Shown in pieces: positions 20,512 to 30,133 of a stretch of 64,000 nucleotides of DNA. A model generated the notes under the pieces. The model searched no databases. It saw only the letters and a program-made list of their open reading frames with translations, and had not been told where the DNA came from. Positions within the stretch are counted from its first letter, which is position 1; every line of letters starts with the position of its first letter. Made by a program: the position numbers and the translations under genes. The DNA is from CAVSRC01 sp963830205 (GTDB lineage Bacteria; Pseudomonadota; Alphaproteobacteria; Rhizobiales; Kaistiaceae), in NCBI GenBank assembly GCA_963830205.1, contig CAWHLP010000011.1:65581-129580 (forward strand), given 5' to 3'.

Positions 20512-21982
20512 GTGCCGATACATCTTGGAGACCTTGCCGCTGCTGCCGGACTGAAGCTTCCCACTGGCATTGGGGCGATCGAGATCGGCCACCTTGCGGC
20601 CGACAGCCGCAAGGTTGTGCCTGGCGACCTGTTCGCGGCGCTGCCGGGCACGGCCGCCGATGGCGCCCGCTTTGCCGGCGAGGCGGTCCGCCGCGGGGCG
20701 GTTGCCGTGCTGGCCGCGGACGATGCCGTCCTCGACCTGCCGGCGGAGGTTGCGCTCCTCGGCGCTGCCGAGCCGCGCCGGGCGCTCGCCTTGATGGCGG
20801 CGCGCTTCTACCCGCGCCAGCCGGAGCATCTCGTCGCCGTCACCGGCACCAGCGGCAAGACCTCTGTCGCGGTCTTCGTCCGCCAGATCTTCGCCGCCGC
20901 CGGCAAGGAGGCGGCGAGCCTCGGCACCATCGGCGTGGTCAGCCGCAAGCGCACCGAATACGGCAGCCTGACCACGCCCGATCCGGTGGCCCTCCACGCC
21001 GAGCTCGACCGGCTGGCCGGGGAGGGGGTCACCCACGCGGCGCTGGAAGCATCGAGCCACGGCCTCGACCAGCACCGCCTGGACGGCATCCGCATCCGCG
21101 CCGCCGGCTTCACCAATCTCGGCCGCGACCACATGGACTACCACCCGACGGTGGAGGCCTATCTCGCCGCCAAGCTCAAGCTGTTCACCGATCTCCTGCC
21201 CACCGACGGCACCGCGGTCATCGACATGGACGGCGCCCGCAGCCCCGACGTCGCCAAGGTCGCCGAGGCGCGCGGCCAGAGGCTCATCCGCATCGGCCGG
21301 GCGGGAACCGAGATCCGCCTGCTCGATCTTGTCGCGCAAGGCTTCCGCCAGCGCCTCCGCCTCTCCGTCTTCGGCCGCGAGCGTGACCTCATGCTGCCGC
21401 TGGCCGGGGCCTTCCAGGCCTCCAACGCGCTCACCGCCGCGGGCCTTGCCATCGGTGCCGGCATCGACGCCTGCGACCGCCATCGACGCCCTCGCCGGGC
21501 TCGAGGGCGTGCCGGGCCGGCTGGAGCTGGTCGGCCACAAGCAGAATGGCGCGCTCGTCTTCATCGACTACGCCCACAAGCCGGACGCGCTCACCAGCAT
21601 GCTGCAGACGCTGCGCCCGTTGACCTCCGGCCGCCTCGTCGTCGTCTTCGGTGCCGGGGGAAATCGCGATGCCGGCAAGCGGCCGCTGATGGGCAAGGCC
21701 GCCGTCGACAACGCCGACGTGGTCATCGTCACCGACGACAATCCGCGCTCGGAACAGCCCGCTGCCATCCGCAAGGCGATCCTCGCCGCGGCACCGGGGG
21801 CGATCGAGATCGGCGACCGCGGCGAGGCGATCGCCCGCGCCGTCGCCATGCTTCAACCCGGCGACGTCCTCTGCGTCGCCGGCAAGGGCCACGAGACCGG
21901 CCAGATCATCGGCGACCACACCATCCATTTCTCCGATCACGAAGCGGTCGCTCAGGCGCTCGCCGCCGAGGAGGCCGCATGA
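20512..21982 (+). CDS. murE: UDP-MurNAc-L-Ala-D-Glu:meso-diaminopimelate ligase MurE (frameshifted)
   Basis: Cytoplasmic ATP-dependent ligase that adds meso-DAP to UDP-MurNAc-L-Ala-D-Glu. Residues about 1-320 are in the GTG-start frame: 'DSRKVVPGDLFAALPG', the ATP loop 'VAVTGTSGKTSVAVF', 'GSLTTPDPVALH', 'EASSHGLDQHRLDG'. After one extra T near 21472 the sequence continues in another frame: 'IDALAGLEGVPGRLELV', 'FIDYAHKPDAL', 'VTDDNPRSE' (the DNPR motif that selects meso-DAP) and 'CVAGKGHETGQ'. Removing one base joins both halves into a normal protein of about 490 residues. Because murE is essential, a sequence error is likely. The stop overlaps the murF start. Confidence 0.92.
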
Positions 21983-23433
21983 GCGCCCCGCTGTGGACCT
22001 GGGATTCCTTCCTCGGCGCCACCGGCGGCCGGCCGGTCGGTCCGCCGCCCGAGGCGATTTCCGGCATTTCCATCGACAGCCGCACGATCAAGCCCGGCGA
22101 CGCCTTCTTCGCCATCCAGGGCGACAAGCACGACGGGCACGACTACGTCTCCTTCGCGCTGGCCGCCGGCGCCGCCACCGCCGTCGTCGGCGAGGGGCGC
22201 CTGGCCGGGCTCGGCCGCATCACCGGCTCGCTGACCCTTGCCGAGGACGTGCTTGCCGCGCTCAGCGGCGTCGGCGTCGCTGCCCGCCTGCGCAGCAAGG
22301 CGCGCATCGCTGCCATCACCGGCAGCGTCGGCAAGACCGGCACCAAGGAGATGCTCGCCGCCGCGCTCGCCCCCTCGGGCACGGTCCACGCCTCGCCGGC
22401 CTCGTTCAACAATCACTGGGGCGTGCCGCTGACCCTGGCCCGCATGCCGCGCGATGCCGAATACGGCGTCTTCGAGATCGGCATGAACCATCCGGGCGAG
22501 ATCGAGCCGCTCACGCGCATGGTGCGCCCGCATGTGGCGATCATCACCACGGTCGAGCCGGTCCACCTCGAATACTTCAAGGACGTGGAGGAGATCGCCC
22601 GCGCCAAGGCGGAGATCTTCCTGGGGCTGGAGCCGGGTGGCGCGGCGATCCTCAATCGCGACAATCCGCACTTCGCGCTGCTCGCCGATCTCGCCCGCGC
22701 GACCGGCGTCGCGCGCATCGTCGGCTTCGGCGAACATGAGGAGGCCGAGGTGCGGCTGACTGCGGCCAACCTCAAGGAGAACGTCTCGTGCATCGCGGCG
22801 ACGGTGCTCGGCGAAGAGGTCTCCTACAAGCTCGGCGCGCCCGGCCGCCATGTCGTGCAGAACAGCCTGGCCGTGCTTGCCGCCGTCTCGCTCGTCGGCG
22901 GCGATCTGGCGCGCGCGGCGCTGGCGCTCGCCGGGCTTGCCGCCGGCAAGGGCCGCGGCCAGCGCCAGGAGCTGCATGTGCCGGGCGGCACGGCCGTCCT
23001 CATCGACGAGAGCTACAACGCCAACCCGGCGTCGATGAGCGCGGCAATAGCGCTCCTCGGCCAGACCGAGCCCGGGCGCAACGGACGGCGCATCGCCATC
23101 CTCGGCGACATGCGCGAGCTCGGGCGCGGGGCCGAGGCCATGCATGCCGCGCTCGCCGGGCCGCTGGCCGAGGCCGATGTCGACGCCGTCTTCCTGGTCG
23201 GGCCGCTGATGCGCTCGCTGTGGGATGCGCTTCCCGTCCGCCTGCACGGCGGCTACACCGAGAAGGCGGAGGACATGCAGCCGCTGGTCGCCGACGCCAT
23301 TGCCCCCGGCGACGTGATCATGGTCAAGGGCTCCAATGCCAGCCGCATGGGGCCGCTGGTCGAAACCATCAAGGCGCGCTTCGCTCCTGCCAAGGCCGCC
23401 GCCAGTGTCGTGCAGGAACGGGATCGCGCCTGA
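21979..23433 (+). CDS. murF: UDP-MurNAc-tripeptide:D-Ala-D-Ala ligase MurF
   Basis: A 484-residue ligase that adds the D-Ala-D-Ala dipeptide to complete UDP-MurNAc-pentapeptide. Motifs: 'ISIDSRTIKPGDAFFAI', the ATP loop 'AAITGSVGKTGTKEML', 'ASFNNHWGVPLTLA', 'YGVFEIGMNHPGEIEPL', 'VEPVHLEYF', 'ESYNANPASMSAAI' and 'ILGDMRELG'. Length is normal. Its ATG overlaps the murE stop by four bases, and its stop overlaps the mraY start by one base. In the raw frames it looks fused to the first part of murE, an artefact of the murE frameshift. Confidence 0.96.
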   Translation: MSAPLWTWDSFLGATGGRPVGPPPEAISGISIDSRTIKPGDAFFAIQGDKHDGHDYVSFALAAGAATAVVGEGRLAGLGRITGSLTLAEDVLAALSGVGVAARLRSKARIAAITGSVGKTGTKEMLAAALAPSGTVHASPASFNNHWGVPLTLARMPRDAEYGVFEIGMNHPGEIEPLTRMVRPHVAIITTVEPVHLEYFKDVEEIARAKAEIFLGLEPGGAAILNRDNPHFALLADLARATGVARIVGFGEHEEAEVRLTAANLKENVSCIAATVLGEEVSYKLGAPGRHVVQNSLAVLAAVSLVGGDLARAALALAGLAAGKGRGQRQELHVPGGTAVLIDESYNANPASMSAAIALLGQTEPGRNGRRIAILGDMRELGRGAEAMHAALAGPLAEADVDAVFLVGPLMRSLWDALPVRLHGGYTEKAEDMQPLVADAIAPGDVIMVKGSNASRMGPLVETIKARFAPAKAAASVVQERDRA

Positions 23434-24518
23434 TGCTCTATTTCCTTGGGACGCTGGAAGATCACGTCTCGGTCCTCAACGTCTTCCGCTACATCACCTT
23501 CCGCACCGCCGGCGCCACCATGACGGCGCTGGTCTTCGTCTTCCTGTTCGGGCCGCTGATCATCTCTGCCCTGCGCATCCGCCAGGGCAAGGGCCAGCCG
23601 ATCCGCGCCGACGGCCCCGCCGGCCACCTGCTCACCAAGGCGGGAACGCCGACCATGGGCGGGCTGATGATCCTTTCCGGCCTGGTGGTGTCGACCGTGC
23701 TGTGGGCCAATCTCGCCAATGTCTATGTGTGGATCGTCCTTCTGGTCACCATCGCCTTCGGCCTGATCGGGCTCTACGACGACTACCTCAAGGTCACCAA
23801 GCAGACCGACAAGGGCTATTCCGGCCGGGCGCGGCTGACGCTGGAGGCCGGGGTGGCGGCTGCGGCCTGCATCGTCGTCGCCCTGGTCGGCACCGCGCCG
23901 CTGTCGACCTCGCTGACCTTCCCGTTCTTCAAGGAGCTGGTCGTCAATCTCGGCTGGTTCTTCATCCCCGTCGGCGCCTTCGTCATCGTCGGCGCCGGCA
24001 ATGCCGTCAACCTGACCGACGGCCTCGATGGCCTCGCCATCGTGCCGGTGATGATCGCGGCGGCGAGCTTCGGCTTCATCGCCTATCTCTCCGGCAACGC
24101 GGTCTTTGCCGACTACCTGCAGATCCACTTCGTGCCCGGCACCGGCGAGCTGGCGGTGCTGTGCGGCGCCATGCTCGGCGCCGGCCTCGGCTTCCTGTGG
24201 TTCAACGCGCCGCCGGCGGCGATCTTCATGGGCGACACCGGCTCGCTGGCGCTGGGCGGCCTGCTCGGCTCGGTGGCGGTGGCCACCAAGCACGAGATCA
24301 TCCTGGCCATCGTCGGCGGCCTGTTCGTGGTCGAGGCGCTGTCGGTCATCATCCAGGTCGCCTCGTTCAAGCTGACGGGCAAGCGCGTCTTCCGCATGGC
24401 GCCGATCCATCATCATTTCGAGGAGCTGGGCTGGACGGAATCGACCATCGTCATCCGCTTCTGGATCGTCGCCGTGCTGCTCGCCTTGATTGGCCTCTCT
24501 TCGCTGAAGCTGAGGTGA
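23433..24518 (+). CDS. mraY: Phospho-MurNAc-pentapeptide transferase MraY
   Basis: A 361-residue integral membrane enzyme with about ten helices. It transfers phospho-MurNAc-pentapeptide to undecaprenyl phosphate, making lipid I. Signature blocks: 'FRTAGATMTALVF', 'KAGTPTMGGLMIL', 'GLIGLYDDYLKVTKQ' (catalytic Asp pair), 'GAGNAVNLTDGLDGLA', 'FMGDTGSLALGG' and 'RVFRMAPIHHHFE' (Mg/UDP site His cluster). The start overlaps the murF stop by one base; murD begins 7 bases after the stop. Confidence 0.97.
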   Translation: MLYFLGTLEDHVSVLNVFRYITFRTAGATMTALVFVFLFGPLIISALRIRQGKGQPIRADGPAGHLLTKAGTPTMGGLMILSGLVVSTVLWANLANVYVWIVLLVTIAFGLIGLYDDYLKVTKQTDKGYSGRARLTLEAGVAAAACIVVALVGTAPLSTSLTFPFFKELVVNLGWFFIPVGAFVIVGAGNAVNLTDGLDGLAIVPVMIAAASFGFIAYLSGNAVFADYLQIHFVPGTGELAVLCGAMLGAGLGFLWFNAPPAAIFMGDTGSLALGGLLGSVAVATKHEIILAIVGGLFVVEALSVIIQVASFKLTGKRVFRMAPIHHHFEELGWTESTIVIRFWIVAVLLALIGLSSLKLR

Positions 24519-24525
24519 CCTGCCC

Positions 24526-25927
24526 ATGATCCCGGTCACCAGCTTCAGTGGACGCACCGTCGCGGTCTTCGGCCTCGGCGAGAGTGGCCGCGCCAGCGCG
24601 CTGGCGCTGGCCGCCGGCGGAGCGAGCGGTCGCTGCCTGGGACGACAACGAGAACGCAGTCGCCGCGGCGCGCGCCGCCGGCATCGCAATCGTCGACCTG
24701 CGCGTCGCCGACTGGAGAAGCTTCGCCGCGCTCGTGCTGGCGCCGGGCGTGCCGCTCACCCATCCGGCGCCGCACTGGACGGTGCGCAGCGCCGGGGCCG
24801 CCGGCATCGAGGTCATCGGCGACATCGAACTCTACTGCCGCGAGCGGCGGCGCCATTGCCCGGACGCGCCGTTCATCGCCATCACCGGCACCAACGGCAA
24901 GTCGACCACGACGGCGCTCATCGCCCATCTCATCGCCACCGCCGGCCACGAGGTGGCGCTCGGCGGCAACATCGGCAAGGCGATCCTGTCGCTGGAGCCG
25001 CCGCGCCGCGGCCGCTTCCACGTCATCGAGTGCTCGTCATTCCAGATCGACCTGGCGCCGAGCCTCGACCCGTCCATCGGCGTGCTGCTCAACGTCACGC
25101 CCGACCACATCGACCGCCACGGCACCTTCGAGGCCTATGCCGCGCTCAAGGAGCGCCTGGTCGCCGATGCGAAGACCGCGGTCATCGCCGTCGACGACAA
25201 GCCGTCCCAGGCGATCGCCGACCGCGTCGCGCGCTCCGGCAAGCGGGTCATCCGTGTCTCCGCCCGCCGGCCGCTCGCCGACGGCGTCTATGCCGCCGGC
25301 AGCGACATCATCGCGGTCGCCGACGGCGCCTCCACGCGGGTCGCCAGCCTCAACGGCATCGGCTCGCTGCGCGGCACCCACAACGCCCAGAACGCCGCCG
25401 CCGCGGTGGCGGTCGCCCGCGCCTCGGGCCTCGATCCCGCGACCATCCTCAGGGGCCTGCAAAGCTTCCCCGGCCTGTCGCACCGCATGGAGGAGGTCGG
25501 TCGCAGGGGCCGTGTCCTCTTCGTCAACGATTCCAAGGCGACCAACGCCGATGCCGCCGCCAAGGCGCTGGCCAGCTTCGCGCCGATCTACTGGATTGCC
25601 GGCGGCCGGCCGAAGGAGGGCGGCATCACGCCGCTCACCGATTTCTTCCCGCGCATCGCCAAGGCCTACCTCATCGGCGAGGCGGCAGAGGATTTCGCGC
25701 GAACGCTTGGCACCGCCGTGCCGCACATGATGTCCGGCACGCTCGCCGCCGCCGTCGCGTCCGCGGCGGCAGACGCCGCGCAGGACCCGGCGCCAGAGCC
25801 GGTGGTGCTGCTGTCGCCGGCCTGCGCCTCCTACGACCAGTTCAAGAACTTCGAGGTGCGCGGCGAAGCCTTCCGCGCCCTCGTGCTTCAGCTCGATGGG
25901 ATTTCCAGCCAGGGGGAGGCCGCCTGA
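24526..25927 (+). CDS. murD: UDP-MurNAc-L-alanine:D-glutamate ligase MurD (frameshifted)
   Basis: Cytoplasmic ligase adding D-Glu to UDP-MurNAc-L-Ala, about 466 residues. The first 34 residues, 'MIPVTSFSGRTVAVFGLGESGRASALALAAGG', are in the ATG frame. One extra G near 24628 shifts the frame, after which 'VAAWDDNENAVAAARAAGI', 'APGVPLTHP', the ATP loop 'ITGTNGKSTTTALIAHLI', 'LGGNIGKAIL', 'ECSSFQIDLAPSLDPSIGVLLNVTPDHIDRH' and 'VLLSPACASYDQFKNFEVRGEAF' follow in one open frame. The protein is otherwise complete and essential, so a consensus error is the likely cause. The stop overlaps the ftsW start by one base. Confidence 0.92.
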
Positions 25928-27084
25928 TGGTCAGCCGCGCCGATCGCAGTCAATTCGCCGAGTGGTGGTGGACCGTGGACAAATACCTGCTCGGCGCGCT
26001 CGTCGTGCTGATGCTGGGCGGCATCGTGCTGTCCTTCGCCGGCAGTCCGGCGGTCGCCGAACGCCTCGGCTATGACAGCTTCCATTTCGTCGACCGCCAG
26101 ATCGCCTTCTTCTTCCCGGCGCTGGCGGTGATGATCGCCACCTCGTTCCTGACCCCGCACCAGGCACGGCGCACGGCGCTCATCGTGCTCGCCATCGCGA
26201 TCGTGCTGATGATGGTGACGCTGGTCGTCGGCGTCGAGGTCAAGGGCGCCCGCCGCTGGATCGATTTCGTCGGCCTGTCGGTGCAGCCGTCCGAGTTCAT
26301 GAAGCCGGCCTTCGTGGTCGTCGTCGCCTGGCTGTTCGCCGAGAACCGCCGGCGCCAGGACATCCCCGGCAACGTCTTCGCCATCATCCTGTTCGCCATC
26401 ACCGTGGCGCTGCTCATCGCCGAGCCGGATTTCGGCCAGACCATGCTGATCACCATCGCCTGGGGCAGCCTGTTCTTCATGGCCGGTCTGTCGTGGTTCT
26501 GGATCGCGGCGCTGGGGTTTGCCGCCGCCGGCGGCGCCGCCGCGGCCTACGCCACCATGCCGCACGTCGCCGCCCGCATCGATCGTTTCATCTCGCCGCA
26601 GTCGGGCGACACCTTCCAGATCGACAAGGCGCTCGATTCGATCATGCACGGCGGCTGGTTCGGCCAGGGGCCGGGGGAGGGCATGGTCAAGCGCGTGCTG
26701 CCCGACGCCCACACCGATTTCATCTTCGCCGTGGCGGCGGAGGAGTTCGGCATCATCGTGTGCATCGCCCTGGTGCTGGTCTTCGCGGTGGTCGTCTTCC
26801 GCGGCCTCTCCGATTCGACCCGCCAGGAGGATCCCTTCGTGCGGCTGGCCGGCTCCGGCCTGGTCGTTCTCTTCGGCGTCCAGTCGGTGATCAACATGGC
26901 GGTCAACCTCAACATGATCCCGGCCAAGGGCATGACGCTGCCGTTCATCTCCTATGGCGGCTCGTCGATGGTTGCGGTCGCCTTCGGCATGGGCCTGCTC
27001 CTGTCGCTGACCCGGCGGGGACGGGAGCCGCGGCGCATCGTGCGGCGCGTCATCGCCACGCCGCCGGCACCAAATCCGGTGTGA
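25927..27084 (+). CDS. ftsW: Septal peptidoglycan glycosyltransferase FtsW
   Basis: A 385-residue SEDS-family membrane protein with about ten helices. It polymerises lipid II at the septum together with FtsI. Motifs: 'VEVKGARRWIDFVGLSVQPSEFMKPAFVV', 'LIAEPDFGQTMLI' (the catalytic Asp lies in the extracellular loop that follows the conserved Pro-Asp pair), 'GWFGQGPGEGMVKRVLPDAHTDFIFAVAAEEFG' and 'MIPAKGMTLPFISYGGSSM'. All are typical FtsW/RodA blocks, and the position in the cluster gives FtsW. The next gene, murG, is 172 bases away, separated by a palindromic repeat; all other junctions in this part are overlapping. Confidence 0.95.
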   Translation: MVSRADRSQFAEWWWTVDKYLLGALVVLMLGGIVLSFAGSPAVAERLGYDSFHFVDRQIAFFFPALAVMIATSFLTPHQARRTALIVLAIAIVLMMVTLVVGVEVKGARRWIDFVGLSVQPSEFMKPAFVVVVAWLFAENRRRQDIPGNVFAIILFAITVALLIAEPDFGQTMLITIAWGSLFFMAGLSWFWIAALGFAAAGGAAAAYATMPHVAARIDRFISPQSGDTFQIDKALDSIMHGGWFGQGPGEGMVKRVLPDAHTDFIFAVAAEEFGIIVCIALVLVFAVVVFRGLSDSTRQEDPFVRLAGSGLVVLFGVQSVINMAVNLNMIPAKGMTLPFISYGGSSMVAVAFGMGLLLSLTRRGREPRRIVRRVIATPPAPNPV

Positions 27085-27109
27085 CGAATGCGCTGGGGGC
27101 GGCAACATC

Positions 27110-27243
27110 GTCCCCTCTCCCCTTGCGGGGGAGGGCTGGGGAGAAGGGTAGAGGCACGGCTTCGCCCCTGCCGCCCTCTGGCTGCACCAGGTTCGGCGTC
27201 GCCTCACCAAGCTCCGCTGTCTCCCCCGCAAGGGGGGAGAAGG
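27110..27243. repeat. Palindromic repeat element between ftsW and murG
   Basis: The left end CCCCTCTCCCCTTGCGGGGGAGGG and the right end CTCCCCCGCAAGGGGGGAG are complementary arms. Internal complementary blocks lie around GAGGCACGGCTTCGCCCC and CACCAGGTTCGGCG. It belongs to the CCCTC-type palindrome families of this window but has different inner sequence. It interrupts the otherwise overlapping dcw genes. Confidence 0.7.
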
Positions 27244-27256
27244 ACGTTCCCCTGCA

Positions 27257-28385
27257 ATGTCTGACAACAAGATCGTACTGCTGGCGGCCGGAGGAACCGG
27301 GGGCCATCTGTTCCCGGCTCGAGGCGCTGGCGCTGGAACTGAAGAAGCGCGGCTGGCGCATTCATCTGGCGACCGACCACCGCGCCGAAACCTATGGCCA
27401 GGACTTCCCGGCGGAAGAGACCCATCTCATCGCCTCGGCGACGCTGACGCGCGAGCCGATCGCCTTCGTGAAAGGTCTGCTGCGTCTCGCTCAGGGCATC
27501 GTGCAGGCGTGGTCGCTGATGCGCCGGCTGAAGCCCGCCGTTGCCGTCGGCTTCGGCGGCTATCCGACCTTGCCGCCACTGTTCGCCGCGTCGCGCTCGC
27601 ACGTGCCCACGGTCATCCACGAGCAGAACGCCGTCATCGGCCGCGCCAACGGCTTCCTGGCGCCGCTCGCCACCGCCATCGCCACCAGTCAGGCCGAGGT
27701 GCGCGGCACCGACAAGGTGAAGGCGAAGATCGTGCAGACCGGCAACCCGGTGCGGCCGGCGGTCCTCGCGGCAGCGCAGACGCCCTATCCGGCGCTTGCC
27801 GCCAACGGCCCCTTCCGCCTCCTGGTCTTCGGCGGCAGCCAGGGCGCCCGCTTCATGTCCGATCTGGTGCCGCCGGCCATCGCGCTTCTCCCCGAGGCCG
27901 AGCGCAAGCGGCTCAAGATCGTGCAGCAATGCCGGCCGGAGGATATGGCGCGCGTCAAGGCGACCTATGACGGGCTCGGCGTCGATGCCTGCCTGGCGCC
28001 CTTCTTCCACGACCTGCCGCAGCGCATCGCCGACAGCCACCTCGTCGTCAGCCGTTCGGGCGCCTCCACCACGGCCGAGCTCACCGTGATCGGCCGGCCG
28101 GCGATCATGGTGCCGCTGCCGGGTGCGCTCGATCAGGACCAGAGGGCCAATGCCATGGTGCTCGCTGCCGCCGGTGGCGGCTGGATGGTCGAGCAGAAGG
28201 ACATGACCTCCGAACGCCTGGCCGCCGACCTCGGTCGCCTGATGGCCGATCCGGCGCAGCTTTCCGCCGCCGCCGCCGCTGCGCTGAAATGCGGCCGTCC
28301 GGACGCCGTCGCCCGCCTTGCCGATGTGGTAGAGCGTGTCGCGGCCGGCGCGACGGCCGCCCGCAATTCTGGAGTTGCCGCATGA
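27257..28385 (+). CDS. murG: Lipid II synthase MurG, GlcNAc transferase (frameshifted)
   Basis: Membrane-associated GT28 glycosyltransferase that adds GlcNAc to lipid I, about 376 residues. The first 21 residues, 'MSDNKIVLLAAGGTGGHLFPA', contain the GGTGGH loop. One extra base near 27319 shifts the frame, and 'EALALELKKRGWRIHLATDHRAE' continues in another. 'AVGFGGYPTLPPLFAA', 'VIHEQNAVIGRANGFLA', 'TGNPVRPAV', 'LLVFGGSQGARFMSDLVP' and 'LVVSRSGASTTAELTVIGRPAIMVPLPGALDQDQRANA' are family signatures. Otherwise complete and essential, so a sequence error is likely. The stop overlaps the murC start by four bases. Confidence 0.92.
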
Positions 28386-29794
28386 AAATGGGAATGGACA
28401 TCGGCCCGGTGCATTTCATCGGCATCGGCGGCATCGGCATGAGCGGCATTGCCGAGGTTCTGGTCAACCTCGGCTACCGCGTGCAGGGCTCCGACCAGGC
28501 CGACAACGCCAATGTCCAGCGCCTGCGCGAGAAGGGCATCGCCATCGCCATCGGCCATGACGCCGCCAATCTCGGTGAGGCGCGGGTGGTGGTCGTCTCC
28601 TCGGCGATCAAGCGCGACAATCCCGAGCTCAAGGCGGCGCGTGAGCGCCTGCTGCCGGTGGTGCGCCGCGCCGAGATGCTGGCCGAGCTGATGCGGCTGA
28701 AGCAGGCCGTCGCGGTCGCCGGCACCCACGGCAAGACCACCACCACCTCGATGGTGGCGGCGCTGCTCGACGCCGGTGGCTTCGACCCGACCGTCATCAA
28801 CGGCGGCATCATCAACGCCTACGGCACCAACGCCCGCATGGGCGCCAGCGACTGGATGGTGGTGGAAGCCGACGAATCCGACGGCACCTTCGTCAAGCTG
28901 CCGGCCGACGTGGCGCTGGTCACCAACATCGATCCGGAGCATCTCGACCATTACGGCTCCTTCGACAAGGTGCGCGAGGCCTTCCGCCAGTTCGTCGAGA
29001 ACGTCCCCTTCTATGGCTTTGCCGTCATGTGCATCGACCATCCGGAGGTGCAGGCGCTGATCGGGCGCATCGAGGACCGCCGCATCGTCACCTATGGCGC
29101 CAGCCCCCAGGCCGACGTGCGCTACACCGACCTGCGCATCGACGGTGGCCGTTCGGTCTTCACGGTGCTCATCGGCGACCGCCAGGGCGGCGAGCGCCGC
29201 GCCATCGAGAAGCTGACCGTCGCCATGCCCGGCGAGCACAATGTCCAGAACGCCACCGGTGCCGTCGCCATCGCCCATCACCTCGGCGTCTCCGACGCGG
29301 CCATCGCCGCCGGCCTCTCCGGCTTCGGCGGGGTCAAGCGGCGCTTCACCCGCACCGGGTCCTGGAATGGCGTCGAGATCATCGACGATTACGGCCACCA
29401 TCCGATCGAGATCGCTGCGGTGCTCAGGGCCGCCCGCTCGGTCGCCAAGGGCAGGGTGATCGCCGTCGTCCAGCCGCACCGCTACACCCGCCTGCACGAC
29501 CTCTTCGACCAGTTCTGCACCTGCTTCAACGACGCCGATGTGGTCATCGTGGCGCCGGTCTATGCGGCCGGCGAGGCGCCGATCGAGGGCATCGACCGCG
29601 ACCATCTGGTCGAGGGCCTGCGCGTGCGTGGCCATCGCGACGCCCGGCCGCTCGCCGGCCCGGAGGCGCTGCCCGGCATGATCGCGGACCTGGCCAGGCC
29701 CGGCGACTATGTTGTCTGCCTCGGCGCCGGCTCGATCAGCCAGTGGGCCTACGCGCTCCCCGGCGAACTGGCGAAGCGCGGCGGCAGCGCCTAG
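28382..29794 (+). CDS. murC: UDP-MurNAc:L-alanine ligase MurC
   Basis: A 470-residue cytoplasmic ligase for the first amino acid of the peptidoglycan stem peptide. Motifs: 'VHFIGIGGIGMSGIAEVL', the ATP loop 'AVAGTHGKTTTTSMV', 'VVEADESDGTFVKL', 'NIDPEHLDHYGSF', 'MPGEHNVQNATGAVAIA', 'GGVKRRFTRTG', 'IIDDYGHHPIEI' and 'AVVQPHRYTRLHDLFDQF'. Full length. The mntA-like gene starts only nine bases after its stop, with no terminator between, so MurC and the nucleotidyltransferase share a transcript. Confidence 0.97.
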   Translation: MKMGMDIGPVHFIGIGGIGMSGIAEVLVNLGYRVQGSDQADNANVQRLREKGIAIAIGHDAANLGEARVVVVSSAIKRDNPELKAARERLLPVVRRAEMLAELMRLKQAVAVAGTHGKTTTTSMVAALLDAGGFDPTVINGGIINAYGTNARMGASDWMVVEADESDGTFVKLPADVALVTNIDPEHLDHYGSFDKVREAFRQFVENVPFYGFAVMCIDHPEVQALIGRIEDRRIVTYGASPQADVRYTDLRIDGGRSVFTVLIGDRQGGERRAIEKLTVAMPGEHNVQNATGAVAIAHHLGVSDAAIAAGLSGFGGVKRRFTRTGSWNGVEIIDDYGHHPIEIAAVLRAARSVAKGRVIAVVQPHRYTRLHDLFDQFCTCFNDADVVIVAPVYAAGEAPIEGIDRDHLVEGLRVRGHRDARPLAGPEALPGMIADLARPGDYVVCLGAGSISQWAYALPGELAKRGGSA

Positions 29795-29803
29795 ATTGTC
29801 GCC

Positions 29804-30133
29804 ATGAGCGACAGCGAAACCGTCCTTGCCCGCGACATCAGCCGCGATCAGCTCCTGGCCGAACTGCGCGCCCTCCGCCCTCTCTTCGAGCGCGAGGGGG
29901 TAGCGCATATGGTGCTGTTCGGGTCGCGGGCACGTGGCGATCATCGCCCCGACAGCGACGTCGATCTCCTCGTCGACATCGTGCCTGGGCGCAAGGTCTC
30001 CATGCTCGGCTTGATCGGGCTTGGTCATTTCGTCGAGGACCACATTGGGTTGCCGGGCAATGTCCTGATCCGGAGTGACCTTGGGCCGCGCTTGGCTGCG
30101 GGCGCGCGTCGTGACGCCGTGGAGGTGTTTTGA
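29804..30133 (+). CDS. mntA: MntA-like minimal nucleotidyltransferase (antitoxin-type)
   Basis: A 109-residue protein of the DNA polymerase beta superfamily. Seen: 'MVLFGSRARGDHRPDSDVDLLVDIVPG', an intact GS-x10-DxD catalytic motif, and 'LIGLGHFVEDHIGLPGNVLI', 'RRDAVEVF' at the end. In HEPN/MNT pairs such proteins AMPylate the HEPN toxin and silence it. It lies 9 bases after murC and overlaps the next gene (a HepT-like protein) by four bases, so it is built into the cell wall operon. It is similar in motif to the broken copy upstream of mraZ. Activity is inferred from the motif. Confidence 0.85.
   Translation: MSDSETVLARDISRDQLLAELRALRPLFEREGVAHMVLFGSRARGDHRPDSDVDLLVDIVPGRKVSMLGLIGLGHFVEDHIGLPGNVLIRSDLGPRLAAGARRDAVEVF

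Noticed and set aside
20512..23433. Apparent murE-murF fusion protein of 973 residues
   Set aside because: The middle 170 residues are an out-of-frame translation of murE after the extra base near 21472; MurF has its own ATG at 21979.
24526..27084. Apparent murD-ftsW fusion of 852 residues
   Set aside because: It arises the same way, from the murD frameshift near 24628; the real MurD sequence is in another frame and FtsW starts at 25927.
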